Shown here piece by piece: positions 8,571 through 16,044 of a DNA stretch of 64,000 bases. The position numbers and the translations under genes are program-made. This DNA is from QYOJ01 sp964449285. Lineage in GTDB: Bacteria > Bacteroidota > Bacteroidia > Bacteroidales > FEN-979. Under the pieces are notes generated by a model, which worked only from the letters and a program-made list of their open reading frames with translations, searched no databases and was not told the DNA's origin. The stretch is from NCBI GenBank assembly GCA_964449285.1, contig CAYUZX010000002.1, positions 54,556 through 118,555 of the forward strand, written 5' to 3'. Within the stretch, counting starts at the first letter, position 1. Each line of letters starts with the position of its first letter.

Positions 8571-8712
8571 TTCGCTATTCGNNNNNNNNNNNNNNNNNNN
8601 NNNNNNNNNNNNNNNNNNNNNNNNNNNNNNNNNNNNNNNNNNNNNNNNNNNNNNNNNNNNNNNNNNNNNNNNNNNNNNNNNATTCGTAATTCGTAATTCG
8701 TAATTCGTAATT
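8549..8712. repeat. 7-bp tandem arrays flanking assembly gap
   Basis: Left of the gap: GTTCGCT, ATTCGCT, ATTCGCA, TTTCGCT, ATTCG (8549-8581). Right of the gap: four perfect ATTCGTA units (8682-8709) plus ATT, ending on the sufS stop codon (8711-8713). The array probably continues through the unresolved gap and caused the assembly break. Confidence 0.75.
8582..8681. other. Assembly gap (100 N)
   Basis: Exactly 100 N, a conventional placeholder for a gap of unknown length. Both sides are 7-bp repeats, so the missing sequence may be only more repeat. The true GH13 start could lie in or near it. Confidence 0.98.
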
Positions 8713-9928
8713 AAAGTAGCATCTCCTTCGCCTTTTCCACCGCTTCCACCAACCTGTTAATCTCCTCTTTCGTATTGTAAAAAGCAAAAGAGGCACGGAT
8801 CGTGCCTGGAATATTCAGGTATTCCATCAGCGGCATAGCACAATGATGACCTGTACGTACTGCTACCCCCATTTTATCGATGATCATACCGGCATCGTAA
8901 GGATGAACGTTGTGCAGGAGAAACGAGATCAGGCTGGCTTTGTGGGGAGAAGTTCCGTAAATCTTCAGGCCTCCTATTCCCAAAAGCCGTTGAGTCGCAT
9001 AGTCGAGAAGCTCCTTCTCGTAAGCTTTGATCTTATCTATCCCTGTATCATGGAGGTAACGGATCGCGGCATGAAGACCCAGCACTCCCTCCACATTGGG
9101 CGTGCCGGCTTCAAACTTAAAGGGAAGTTCGTTAAACGTAGTATGCGTAAAAAAGACATCTTTGATCATCTCCCCTCCCATTTGGTAGGGCGGCATCTCT
9201 TCCAGCCATTTCTCTTTCCCATAGAGTACACCAATCCCCATTGGGGCATACATCTTGTGACCGCTAAAACAATAAAAATCGGCATCCAGGTCCTGCACGT
9301 CAACAGTCATATGAGCAACTCCCTGAGCCCCGTCGATCAAGACAGGAATATTATTCTGATGAGCCAGGGTTATGATCTCTTTCACCGGGTTGATTGTCCC
9401 TAGTACGTTGGAAATGTGTGTAAGTGTAACCAGTCGTGTTTTTTCGGTGATTAACTCCCTGAAAGCAGGGATGTCGAGTGATCCATCCTCCAGCAAAGGG
9501 ATGAATTTCAGGGTGGCTTTCCGTTCCATACACATCTGCTGCCAAGGGACAAAGTTGGAGTGATGTTCCATCACAGATGTAATCACTTCATCGTCTTCAC
9601 TGATAAATTTCTTCCCAAAGGAATCAGCGACAAGGTTAATGGCTTCTGTGGTCCCGCGCGTAAATATAATCTCATGAGAATGCCTGGCATGAATGAAATC
9701 CCGTATCGCGCATCGTGCATCCTCATAAGCTTCTGTCGCCTTCACACTTAAAAAGTGTACCCCCCGGTGAATGTTGCAGTTCTCTTTTTCGTAATAATCA
9801 GTGATTGCCTGAATCACCTGTTTTGGTTTCTGGGTGGTGGCGGCATTGTCGAAATAGACAAGCGGGTTGTTATAGACCTTTGTCTGCAAGATGGGGAAAT
9901 CGGAACGGATTTTATCTATTGAAAACAC
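8711..9928 (-). CDS. sufS: SufS-type cysteine desulfurase
   Basis: A 405-residue group II cysteine desulfurase using PLP. The Schiff-base lysine is K225 in SGHKMYAPMG, the catalytic cysteine is C363 in RTGHHCAMPLM, and the cofactor-contacting motif EHHSNFVPWQ is present. SufS strips sulfur from L-cysteine and hands it to SufE. The gene is last of the sufBCDS group, about 300 bases downstream of sufD; that spacer contains an assembly gap. Start ATG at 9928 fits the family N-terminus (IDKIRSDFPIL). Confidence 0.96.
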   Translation of the reverse strand: MFSIDKIRSDFPILQTKVYNNPLVYFDNAATTQKPKQVIQAITDYYEKENCNIHRGVHFLSVKATEAYEDARCAIRDFIHARHSHEIIFTRGTTEAINLVADSFGKKFISEDDEVITSVMEHHSNFVPWQQMCMERKATLKFIPLLEDGSLDIPAFRELITEKTRLVTLTHISNVLGTINPVKEIITLAHQNNIPVLIDGAQGVAHMTVDVQDLDADFYCFSGHKMYAPMGIGVLYGKEKWLEEMPPYQMGGEMIKDVFFTHTTFNELPFKFEAGTPNVEGVLGLHAAIRYLHDTGIDKIKAYEKELLDYATQRLLGIGGLKIYGTSPHKASLISFLLHNVHPYDAGMIIDKMGVAVRTGHHCAMPLMEYLNIPGTIRASFAFYNTKEEINRLVEAVEKAKEMLL

Positions 9929-10104
9929 GGTGAAAGGAATTACGAATGANNNNNNNNNNNNNNNNNNNNNNNNNNNNNNNNNNNNNNNNNNNNNNNNNNN
10001 NNNNNNNNNNNNNNNNNNNNNNNNNNNNNNNNNNNNNNNNNNNNNNNNNGGAAATCGGAACGGATTTTATCTATTGAAAACACGGTGAAAGGAATTACGA
10101 ATGA
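9895..10104. other. Assembly gap (100 N) flanked by an identical 55-bp duplication
   Basis: 9895-9949 and 10050-10104 are identical over 55 bp and flank 100 N (9950-10049). The copy includes the sufS start codon region. This looks like two contig ends sharing a 55-base overlap that a scaffolder failed to merge, so the real distance between sufD and sufS is probably shorter by about 155 bases. Confidence 0.85.
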
Positions 10105-10145
10105 ATTTTTGATTTATGAAGTACGATTTACAATTTCATTTCACC

Positions 10146-10165
10146 AGCCGCCATTTATGGCGGCT
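10146..10165. repeat. GC-rich palindrome between sufD and sufS
   Basis: AGCCGCCAT and ATGGCGGCT are perfect 9-bp arms with a TT loop. It resembles a REP-like dispersed palindrome. No T-run follows, so a simple intrinsic terminator is not indicated. The rest of the sufS-sufD spacer holds only weak 7-bp and 8-bp repeats (10093-10141; TACTTCCC/TACTTCCT at 10210-10225). Confidence 0.6.
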
Positions 10166-10227
10166 CAAATCAGCGGCATCGAAAACGCAAGCCCAATATA
10201 GCATCTAACTACTTCCCTACTTCCTTA

Positions 10228-11637
10228 TTATATTTTGCTCATATCTATTTTAAACTCTATCGGATGCTCCGGCGTGCTGCAATGCAGAACACACTGTTCA
10301 CAAATCTGGAGTTCTCCCTGAAGGCGCTTCTTGACCATATCTTCTATCCTATAACGCAACGGTTCAATGGCGATCTTGCTCACCACCTCATCTGCGAAGG
10401 CGAACATCAGCAGCATCCGGGCATTATCCTCTCCAATACCACGTTGACGGAGGTAGAACATGGCATTCTCATCCAGCTGTCCGGTTGTGGAGCCATGAGA
10501 ACATTTGACATCGTCGTTGTAAATCTCCAGAAATGGTTTGGAGTTTATCTTTGCCATATCTGTGAGTAAAAGATTCCGATTATTCTGGGAGGCGTTTGTT
10601 CGCTGGGCATCCCGTTGAACCAGTATATGTCCGTTAAATACGCCTGTTGCATGCTCATCCAGAATTCCTTTAAATAGTTCACTACTCACACAATCGGGGG
10701 AAGCATGGTCGACAAACACGTAATTATCGATGTGTTGCTTCTTGTCCATCAAGTAGAGACCGTAAATATTGGCATTCCCGAATGGACCATTGAACCTGAC
10801 ATAGGTGTTATTGCGGAGCAGGGAGCCATTAAGGGAGAGGTAATGAGATTCCAGCTTCGCTTCTCTCTCCATGTGGAACCAGGTTGAGCTTACCAGTGTG
10901 GAGCTGTTATTCAGGTTTTGCAACTTATAGTGGTCGAGAAAAGCACCTTCTCCCACCACAATCTCTGTCACAATATTAGAAAATGAGGGGTGATGATCAT
11001 AGGAATCATCACAATGAACAACGGTCAGATGGGCCTTTTCCCCGAGGACAATCAGGTTTCGTGACTGGATGAAAATATTTTCCCGGTGCTGGATCACATT
11101 GACCAGTTGCACTGCTTTTTCACTCTTTACTCCATCCGGGATATAGATGAAAGTGCCATCGGTGGTAAAAGCGGCATTGAGGGCGGCAAAGCTATTGGAG
11201 TCAACATTCGCGTAGGTTCCAAGGTGAGGTTCCACCAGTTGTGGGTATTTTTTCATAGCTTCAGCCAGGCTTCCGATGATGATGCCATTGCCCAGCTCCA
11301 TCAGGGGAACATCTTTCGAGACAAACCAGCCGTTCAATTGACCGATCACTGCCGTATCCAGGTGCGGAATATTACAACGGAAGACCTTTTGCAGGTCATC
11401 CTCTTCGGAAGGCTGCAAGGGGTAATCATAATTCAGTCCAAGGCTTTCGGTAAGGTCGGTATTCCGCCAATCCTCTATTTTTTTATCCGGGAAGCCGAGT
11501 TCCTTAAATGAGGCTATCGCTTTTTCACGGTTGGCACGAACAGCTGGAGAGTCGTGGGCGATGAGCTGCTCTTGCTTCTCCTGGTAGAAATCCAGCAACC
11601 GTTCTCTCGTAATCGGATATAACGCTGTAGGTTCCAT
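10228..11637 (-). CDS. sufD: SufD, Fe-S cluster scaffold subunit
   Basis: A 469-residue SufD. N-terminal helical part (KELGFPDKKIEDWRNTDL), then the right-handed beta-helix core, and the conserved C-terminal segment with DDVKCSHGSTTGQLDENAMFY, where the cysteine and histidine mark the SufB-SufD interface. SufD pairs with SufB and binds SufC to form the SufBC2D scaffold that builds clusters. Its ATG shares one base with the sufC stop (TAATG), which indicates translational coupling. Confidence 0.96.
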   Translation of the reverse strand: MEPTALYPITRERLLDFYQEKQEQLIAHDSPAVRANREKAIASFKELGFPDKKIEDWRNTDLTESLGLNYDYPLQPSEEDDLQKVFRCNIPHLDTAVIGQLNGWFVSKDVPLMELGNGIIIGSLAEAMKKYPQLVEPHLGTYANVDSNSFAALNAAFTTDGTFIYIPDGVKSEKAVQLVNVIQHRENIFIQSRNLIVLGEKAHLTVVHCDDSYDHHPSFSNIVTEIVVGEGAFLDHYKLQNLNNSSTLVSSTWFHMEREAKLESHYLSLNGSLLRNNTYVRFNGPFGNANIYGLYLMDKKQHIDNYVFVDHASPDCVSSELFKGILDEHATGVFNGHILVQRDAQRTNASQNNRNLLLTDMAKINSKPFLEIYNDDVKCSHGSTTGQLDENAMFYLRQRGIGEDNARMLLMFAFADEVVSKIAIEPLRYRIEDMVKKRLQGELQICEQCVLHCSTPEHPIEFKIDMSKI

Positions 11638-12386
11638 TAAAGTTGCTGTTTGATCCAGTCATAACCTTTCTCTTCCAGCTCAATTGCCAACTCTTTCCCT
11701 CCTGATTTCACGATGCGTCCTTCAAACAGAACATGCACAAAATCGGGAACGATATGTTCGAGCAACCGCTGGTAATGAGTGATTACGACAAATGCATTCT
11801 CCGGGGTTCTGAGTTTGTTTACACCATTGGCTACCACCCTGAGGGCATCGATATCCAGGCCCGAGTCGGTCTCGTCAAGGATAGCCAGGGTAGGTTCAAG
11901 CATTGCCATCTGGAAGATCTCGTTGCGTTTCTTTTCTCCACCCGAGAAACCTTCATTCACACTGCGGTTGGTGAGGTTGGATGTGATCTCCACCAGCTTC
12001 TTTTTCTCCTCCATCATCTTAAGAAACTCACCGGCTGGCATCGGGTCCAATCCACGGTATTTGCGTATCTCGTTCACTGCTGTACGCATGAAGTTGGTGA
12101 TGCTAACCCCCGGTATCTCCACGGGATACTGAAAACCCATAAAGATTCCTTCCCGTGCCCGCTCTTCCACCGAAAGGGTCATCAGGTTTTTAGTCTTGTA
12201 GATGATCTCCCCCTCTGTCACGTCAAACACATCCCGCCCGGCAATCACCGATGCAAGGGTTGATTTCCCTGTCCCATTCGGTCCCATGATGGCATGTACT
12301 TCTCCTTCATTTACCTCCAGGTTGATTCCTTTGAGGATCTCTTTTCCTTTGATGGAGGCGTGAAGATTGGTTATTTTCAGTAGCAT
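11637..12386 (-). CDS. sufC: SufC, Fe-S assembly ATPase
   Basis: A 249-residue ABC-type ATPase. Walker A GPNGTGKST (residues 35-43), signature FSGGEKKRNE, Walker B AILDETDSGLD and the switch histidine in VVITHYQ are all present. There is no membrane partner; SufC drives the conformational cycle of the SufBCD scaffold in the cytoplasm. It overlaps sufD by one base and follows sufB after about 100 bases containing two palindromic repeats. Confidence 0.97.
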   Translation of the reverse strand: MLLKITNLHASIKGKEILKGINLEVNEGEVHAIMGPNGTGKSTLASVIAGRDVFDVTEGEIIYKTKNLMTLSVEERAREGIFMGFQYPVEIPGVSITNFMRTAVNEIRKYRGLDPMPAGEFLKMMEEKKKLVEITSNLTNRSVNEGFSGGEKKRNEIFQMAMLEPTLAILDETDSGLDIDALRVVANGVNKLRTPENAFVVITHYQRLLEHIVPDFVHVLFEGRIVKSGGKELAIELEEKGYDWIKQQL

Positions 12387-12404
12387 TGTTGGTTACTTTT
12401 GATG

Positions 12405-12477
12405 AGACAGGGCATGCCCTGTCTTTACTTTTTTTTTATGACCTCTCCCTTTGATTCCCTCCCCTTGAAGGGGAGGG
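12405..12477. repeat. Two perfect palindromes between sufB and sufC
   Basis: 12405-12424 is a 20-bp perfect palindrome (arm AGACAGGGCA). 12457-12477 has 10-bp arms CCCTCCCCTT and AAGGGGAGGG around one G. Both look like dispersed REP-like elements inserted inside the suf operon. They could form strong mRNA hairpins and lower expression of genes downstream of sufB. Confidence 0.75.
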
Positions 12478-12488
12478 CTAGGGTGGAG

Positions 12489-13937
12489 TCATCCGACTGA
12501 GCCCTCCAAACTGATGGAGAGCAGTTTTTGTGCTTCCACGGCAAACTCCATGGGAAGCTGTTTCAGTACCTCCTTCGCATAGCCGTTTACAATGAGGCCC
12601 ACGGCGCTTTCGGTATCGATCCCCCGCTGCTGGCAGTAGAAGAGCTGATCTTCCGATATTTTGGAGGTAGTGGCTTCATGCTCTACGATAGAGGATTTAT
12701 TTTCTGTCTGTATGTAGGGGAAGGTATGAGCCCCACATTTGTCGCCGAGTAGCAGGGAGTCGCACTGACTGTAGTTCCTTGAATTAATCGCATTTTTTGA
12801 GATCCTCACCAGTCCCCTGTAAGAGTTGTTGCTTTTGCCTGCCGAGATTCCTTTGGAAATGATCGTACTCTTCGTATTGCGGCCCAGGTGCAGCATCTTG
12901 GTGCCTGTATCGGCTTGCTGGTAGTTGTTGGTCACCGCAACCGAATAGAACTCCGCAACCGAATTATCCCCCAGGAGGATACAGCTGGGGTATTTCCAGG
13001 TAATGGCAGAGCCAGTTTCTACCTGTGTCCAGGAGATCTTGGCATTGCTTCCTTTACAGATCCCCCGTTTGGTCACGAAGTTGTAGATCCCTCCTTTGCC
13101 ATTTTTATCTCCCGGATACCAGTTCTGAACAGTCGAGTACTTTACCGAGGCATCTTTCATGGCAACGATCTCCACTACAGCGGCATGCAACTGGTTCTCA
13201 TCACGCTGGGGTGCGGTGCATCCCTCCATATAACTGACATAGGCACTTTCGTCGGCCACAATCAATGTTCGTTCAAACTGACCTGTATTTGCAGCGTTGA
13301 TCCGGAAATAAGTTGAAAGTTCAACCGGGCAATGGACACCTTTTGGTATGAAGCAGAATGAACCATCACTGAAGACTGCCGCATTGAGTGCCGCGAAAAA
13401 ATTATCTGTATAGGGGACAACCGATCCCATATATTTCTTCACCAGATCAGGATGATTTTTAACGGCTTCACTGAAGGAACAGAAAATGATTCCGTATTTG
13501 GAGAGGGTTTCAGAAAATGTTGTCTTTACTGAAACACTATCTATCACGGCATCCACCGCCACGCCAGATAATTTCTTTTGCTCTTCTAAAGAGATTCCCA
13601 ATTTGTTGAACGTATCCAGCAGTTCCGGATCTACCTCATCCAGACTACTCAACTCTTTCTTCTGCTTCGGAGCGGCATAGAAAATGATATTCTGAAAGTC
13701 GATGAATGGGATCTCAAGATGAGGCCAGGTTGGCATCTTCATGGTTAGCCAGTGACGATAAGCCTTCAGGCGGTACTCAAGCATGAATTTCGGCTCGTTT
13801 TTCCTGGCCGAGATGTATCGGACAGTATCCTCATTTAACCCAATAGGGGCATATTCCGTTTCTATGTCGGTATAGAAACCGTATTTGTATTCACCTGTTG
13901 TATAGGCGTCAAGGATTTTATTGTTATCAGATCCCAT
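12489..13937 (-). CDS. sufB: SufB, Fe-S cluster scaffold subunit
   Basis: A 482-residue SufB, first gene of the suf operon. Family marks: GVHCPVELSTYFRINAANTG, MEGCTAPQRDENQLHAAVVE, the QNWYPGD region, and the C-terminal QCDSLLLGDKCGAHTFPYI with the conserved cysteine. SufB is the subunit on which the nascent cluster is built, fed by SufE and energised by SufC. An excellent TATCTTTG promoter box and a palindromic operator lie 69-101 bases upstream of the start. Confidence 0.97.
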   Translation of the reverse strand: MGSDNNKILDAYTTGEYKYGFYTDIETEYAPIGLNEDTVRYISARKNEPKFMLEYRLKAYRHWLTMKMPTWPHLEIPFIDFQNIIFYAAPKQKKELSSLDEVDPELLDTFNKLGISLEEQKKLSGVAVDAVIDSVSVKTTFSETLSKYGIIFCSFSEAVKNHPDLVKKYMGSVVPYTDNFFAALNAAVFSDGSFCFIPKGVHCPVELSTYFRINAANTGQFERTLIVADESAYVSYMEGCTAPQRDENQLHAAVVEIVAMKDASVKYSTVQNWYPGDKNGKGGIYNFVTKRGICKGSNAKISWTQVETGSAITWKYPSCILLGDNSVAEFYSVAVTNNYQQADTGTKMLHLGRNTKSTIISKGISAGKSNNSYRGLVRISKNAINSRNYSQCDSLLLGDKCGAHTFPYIQTENKSSIVEHEATTSKISEDQLFYCQQRGIDTESAVGLIVNGYAKEVLKQLPMEFAVEAQKLLSISLEGSVG

Positions 13938-14005
13938 GGATCAGCAATTTGGAACAAATCTATACATTTTCATCGTTACTCCTGCCGGAGCAGTCAATCA
14001 TACTG

Positions 14006-14038
14006 CAAAGATAAAATTAATTAGGTATTCTAATACCT
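14006..14038 (-). promoter_or_regulatory. suf promoter with overlapping palindromic operator
   Basis: On the minus strand TATCTTTG (plus 14006-14013) matches the Bacteroidota -7 consensus. Ten bases further upstream AGGTATT and AATACCT (14023-14029 and 14032-14038) form a perfect inverted repeat with a 2-base spacer, and a further TAGGTA half-site sits at 14042-14047. The operator covers the -33 region, so a bound protein would block transcription. An Rrf2/IscR-type Fe-S regulator is a reasonable guess, but no such gene is in the window. Confidence 0.6.
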
Positions 14039-14060
14039 TTTTAGGTAAATTTTAACAAGA

Positions 14061-14102
14061 AGGGGCGGGTTCATTGCAGGGGAGGGTTTGGAACCCGCCC
14101 CT
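14061..14102. repeat. REP-like inverted repeat supplying nitroreductase stop codon
   Basis: AGGGGCGGGTTC (14061-14072) and GAACCCGCCCCT (14091-14102) are perfect 12-bp arms with an 18-base loop. On the minus strand the nitroreductase stop TAG (14101-14103) overlaps the first bases of the element. It could also act as a hairpin at the end of that transcript. Confidence 0.75.
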
Positions 14103-14649
14103 ACAAATATCTATTGTACGACCTGATCTCCTCTATCGGCTTCCTGATTTTCTTGCGAAGATCATCTGTTGTAGGGTATCCCACTGAGATAATGAGCTCT
14201 GCCCGTTTTTTAGCTGGGATGCCCAGAAGTTCTTTCACTTTCTTTTCATCGAACCAGCCTATGATGCATGTCCCGAGCCCTTCAGAGGTGGCCTGCAGGC
14301 AAAAATGCTCGACGGCAATACCAACGTCCATCAGCGGATAAGGTTTATCTTTCAGGAGAGTTCCCAGTTTGGAGGTGAGGTTGGCGGACTCTCTGACAAC
14401 AACGACAAGTATCGGAGAGTTTTTAGTAAAATGGTTAAACCCGAGTAGCCTGGAGTCGGCGGCAACGGCAATTTTGTCCTTCAATTCAGGTTCATCTACC
14501 ACGATGAACTTCCATGGCTGGGCATTACAGGCTGACGGGGCTAACCGGACAGATTCGAGACAGCGGTTGATCTTCTCCTTTTCAACCGGCCGGACCGGAT
14601 CATAGGCGCGGCAACTCTGGCGTTTTTGTACAAGTTCGAGAAAATTCAT
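14101..14649 (-). CDS. Nitroreductase-family FMN oxidoreductase
   Basis: A 182-residue nitroreductase. The N-terminal RQSCRAYDPVRPV supplies the FMN-phosphate-binding arginines. SACNAQPWKFIVV and TCIIGWFDEKKVKELL with the GYP turn near the C-terminus are typical. The enzyme uses FMN and NAD(P)H to reduce an unknown acceptor. It lies downstream of a divergent start (thiL at 14740), with an 8-bp repeat array (14663-14694) between them. Confidence 0.92.
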   Translation of the reverse strand: MNFLELVQKRQSCRAYDPVRPVEKEKINRCLESVRLAPSACNAQPWKFIVVDEPELKDKIAVAADSRLLGFNHFTKNSPILVVVVRESANLTSKLGTLLKDKPYPLMDVGIAVEHFCLQATSEGLGTCIIGWFDEKKVKELLGIPAKKRAELIISVGYPTTDDLRKKIRKPIEEIRSYNRYL

Positions 14650-14662
14650 ACGACAAATATAT

Positions 14663-14694
14663 CGCGAAATAATGATGTAGCGAAATAGCGGATC
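14663..14694. repeat. Degenerate 8-bp array between nitroreductase and thiL
   Basis: CGCGAAAT, AATGATGT, AGCGAAAT, AGCGGATC. The same AGCGAAAT word recurs in the array at 47091-47122. Confidence 0.5.
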
Positions 14695-14739
14695 AGCTTG
14701 TCACAAGATTTTTCCGACCTTTGTAAAAAATCGGAGCAG

Positions 14740-15834
14740 ATGTTCGAGAATAAAGATAAAAAAGCAGAAGAACCGAAAGAAAAGCTGACTTCGTTGGAGG
14801 AGTTGGGTGAGTTCAGGTTGATCGACAGGTTGACAACGCGGTTCAAAACAACGAACCCTTCCACGATCAAAGGAGTGGGTGATGATGCTGCTGTGATTGA
14901 CATCAACATGGGTACCCGAAGAGACCAGGCATGCCTCGTCTCTACGGCATGCCTCATCTCGACCGACCTCCTGGTTGAGGGAATCCATTTCGACATGACC
15001 TACACTCCTCTCCGGCACCTGGGGTACAAAGCTGTTGCAGTGAATGCTTCAGATATTGCTGCCATGAATGGGATTCCCAGTCAGATCACGGTCTCCCTCG
15101 CCATTTCCAGCCGCTTCTCCGCTGAAGCACTGGAGGAGATTTATGAAGGAATCAGACTTGCTTGCCAAAAGTATCACATTGATCTGGTTGGCGGTGATAC
15201 CAGTTCCAGCCTTTCCGGACTGATCATCTCTGTTACGGTCATCGGCACTGCCCAAAAAGACGAGATCGTTTACCGCAGTGGAGCCAAACCCGGCGATCTG
15301 CTTTGTGTGACGGGAGATCTCGGGTCCGCTTACATCGGCCTCTTATTGCTGGAGAGAGAGAAGACAGTCTACCAGACAAACCCCGGAATGCAACCGGAAT
15401 TGACTGGGTTTGACTACCAGATTGGTCGGACACTAAAGCCAGAGGCACGAACTGATATCAGGTTATTGCTCGAAGGGATCGGCGTAAAACCCACCTCCAT
15501 GATCGATGTATCAGATGGGCTAGCTTCTGAAGCTCTCCATCTCTGCAAGATGTCGGATACCGGATGCCGGATATACGAAGATAAAATCCCCATCGATCCC
15601 CAGACAAAGGAAATTGCCATGGAATTTAAAATCATTCCCACTGTTGCAGCATTGAGCGGAGGCGAAGATTATGAACTGCTTTTTACGATTCCGCAACTGG
15701 ATTATGAGAAAATCAAGAATGTGGCAGGGATCTCCATCATTGGCCATATGACAGAATCTTCACTGGGGAAATTTATGATCACCCCCGATGGGAAAGAGGT
15801 GGAAATCACGGCACAGGGGTGGCAAGCCTTCTGA
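14740..15834 (+). CDS. thiL: Thiamine-monophosphate kinase
   Basis: A ThiL of 364 residues when started at ATG 14740 (MFENKDKKAEE). An upstream TTG at 14698 is rejected because it lies before a likely promoter box GACCTTTG (14716-14723). Motifs: KGVGDDAAVI, DLLVEGIHFD, VNASDIAAMNG, LVGGDTSSS and IDVSDGLASE, which bind Mg-ATP and thiamine phosphate. It converts thiamine monophosphate to the diphosphate cofactor in the cytoplasm. The roughly 30-residue charged N-terminal extension before LGEFRLIDRL is longer than usual. Confidence 0.93.
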   Translation: MFENKDKKAEEPKEKLTSLEELGEFRLIDRLTTRFKTTNPSTIKGVGDDAAVIDINMGTRRDQACLVSTACLISTDLLVEGIHFDMTYTPLRHLGYKAVAVNASDIAAMNGIPSQITVSLAISSRFSAEALEEIYEGIRLACQKYHIDLVGGDTSSSLSGLIISVTVIGTAQKDEIVYRSGAKPGDLLCVTGDLGSAYIGLLLLEREKTVYQTNPGMQPELTGFDYQIGRTLKPEARTDIRLLLEGIGVKPTSMIDVSDGLASEALHLCKMSDTGCRIYEDKIPIDPQTKEIAMEFKIIPTVAALSGGEDYELLFTIPQLDYEKIKNVAGISIIGHMTESSLGKFMITPDGKEVEITAQGWQAF

Positions 15835-15835
15835 A

Positions 15836-15882
15836 ATTACGAATTAAGAATTATTTTTCATGCCTACATGCTTACATGACCA
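15836..15882. repeat. 7-bp then 8-bp array directly after thiL
   Basis: Starts one base after the thiL stop codon: ATTACGA, ATTAAGA, ATTATTT (period 7), then CATGCCTA, CATGCTTA, CATGACCA (period 8). Confidence 0.6.
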
Positions 15883-15894
15883 ATAACCAACAAA

Positions 15895-16008
15895 ATGAAA
15901 CATTTCCTGCTGATAATATTGTTAACGGGGATCCACATCATGTGGGAAAACTTTTTATCAAAAATTCACAGTCATCAAACCGTATCATTGACCAACAATC
16001 ATTTTTAA
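15895..16008 (+). CDS. Possible 37-residue membrane peptide (uncertain)
   Basis: An ATG-initiated frame of 37 codons between thiL and uvrC. It begins MKHFLLIILLTGIHIMWENF, a short hydrophobic stretch like a signal or membrane segment, followed by a polar His/Ser-rich tail. It lies between two 7/8-bp repeat arrays. No family is recognised and no clear promoter box is seen. It could be a small membrane peptide, the remnant of a lost secreted protein, or chance. Confidence 0.2.
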   Translation: MKHFLLIILLTGIHIMWENFLSKIHSHQTVSLTNNHF

Positions 16009-16014
16009 TACTTC

Positions 16015-16042
16015 ATTCGTAATTCATAATTCGTAATTGAAC
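16015..16042. repeat. 7-bp array directly before uvrC
   Basis: ATTCGTA, ATTCATA, ATTCGTA, ATTGAAC. It ends two bases before the uvrC start codon, so it occupies the place of the ribosome-binding region. Confidence 0.65.
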
Positions 16043-16044
16043 AA

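Noticed and set aside
14698..14739. Longer thiL start at TTG 14698
   Set aside because: It precedes a GACCTTTG promoter-like box; ATG 14740 is in the same frame and leaves a complete ThiL.
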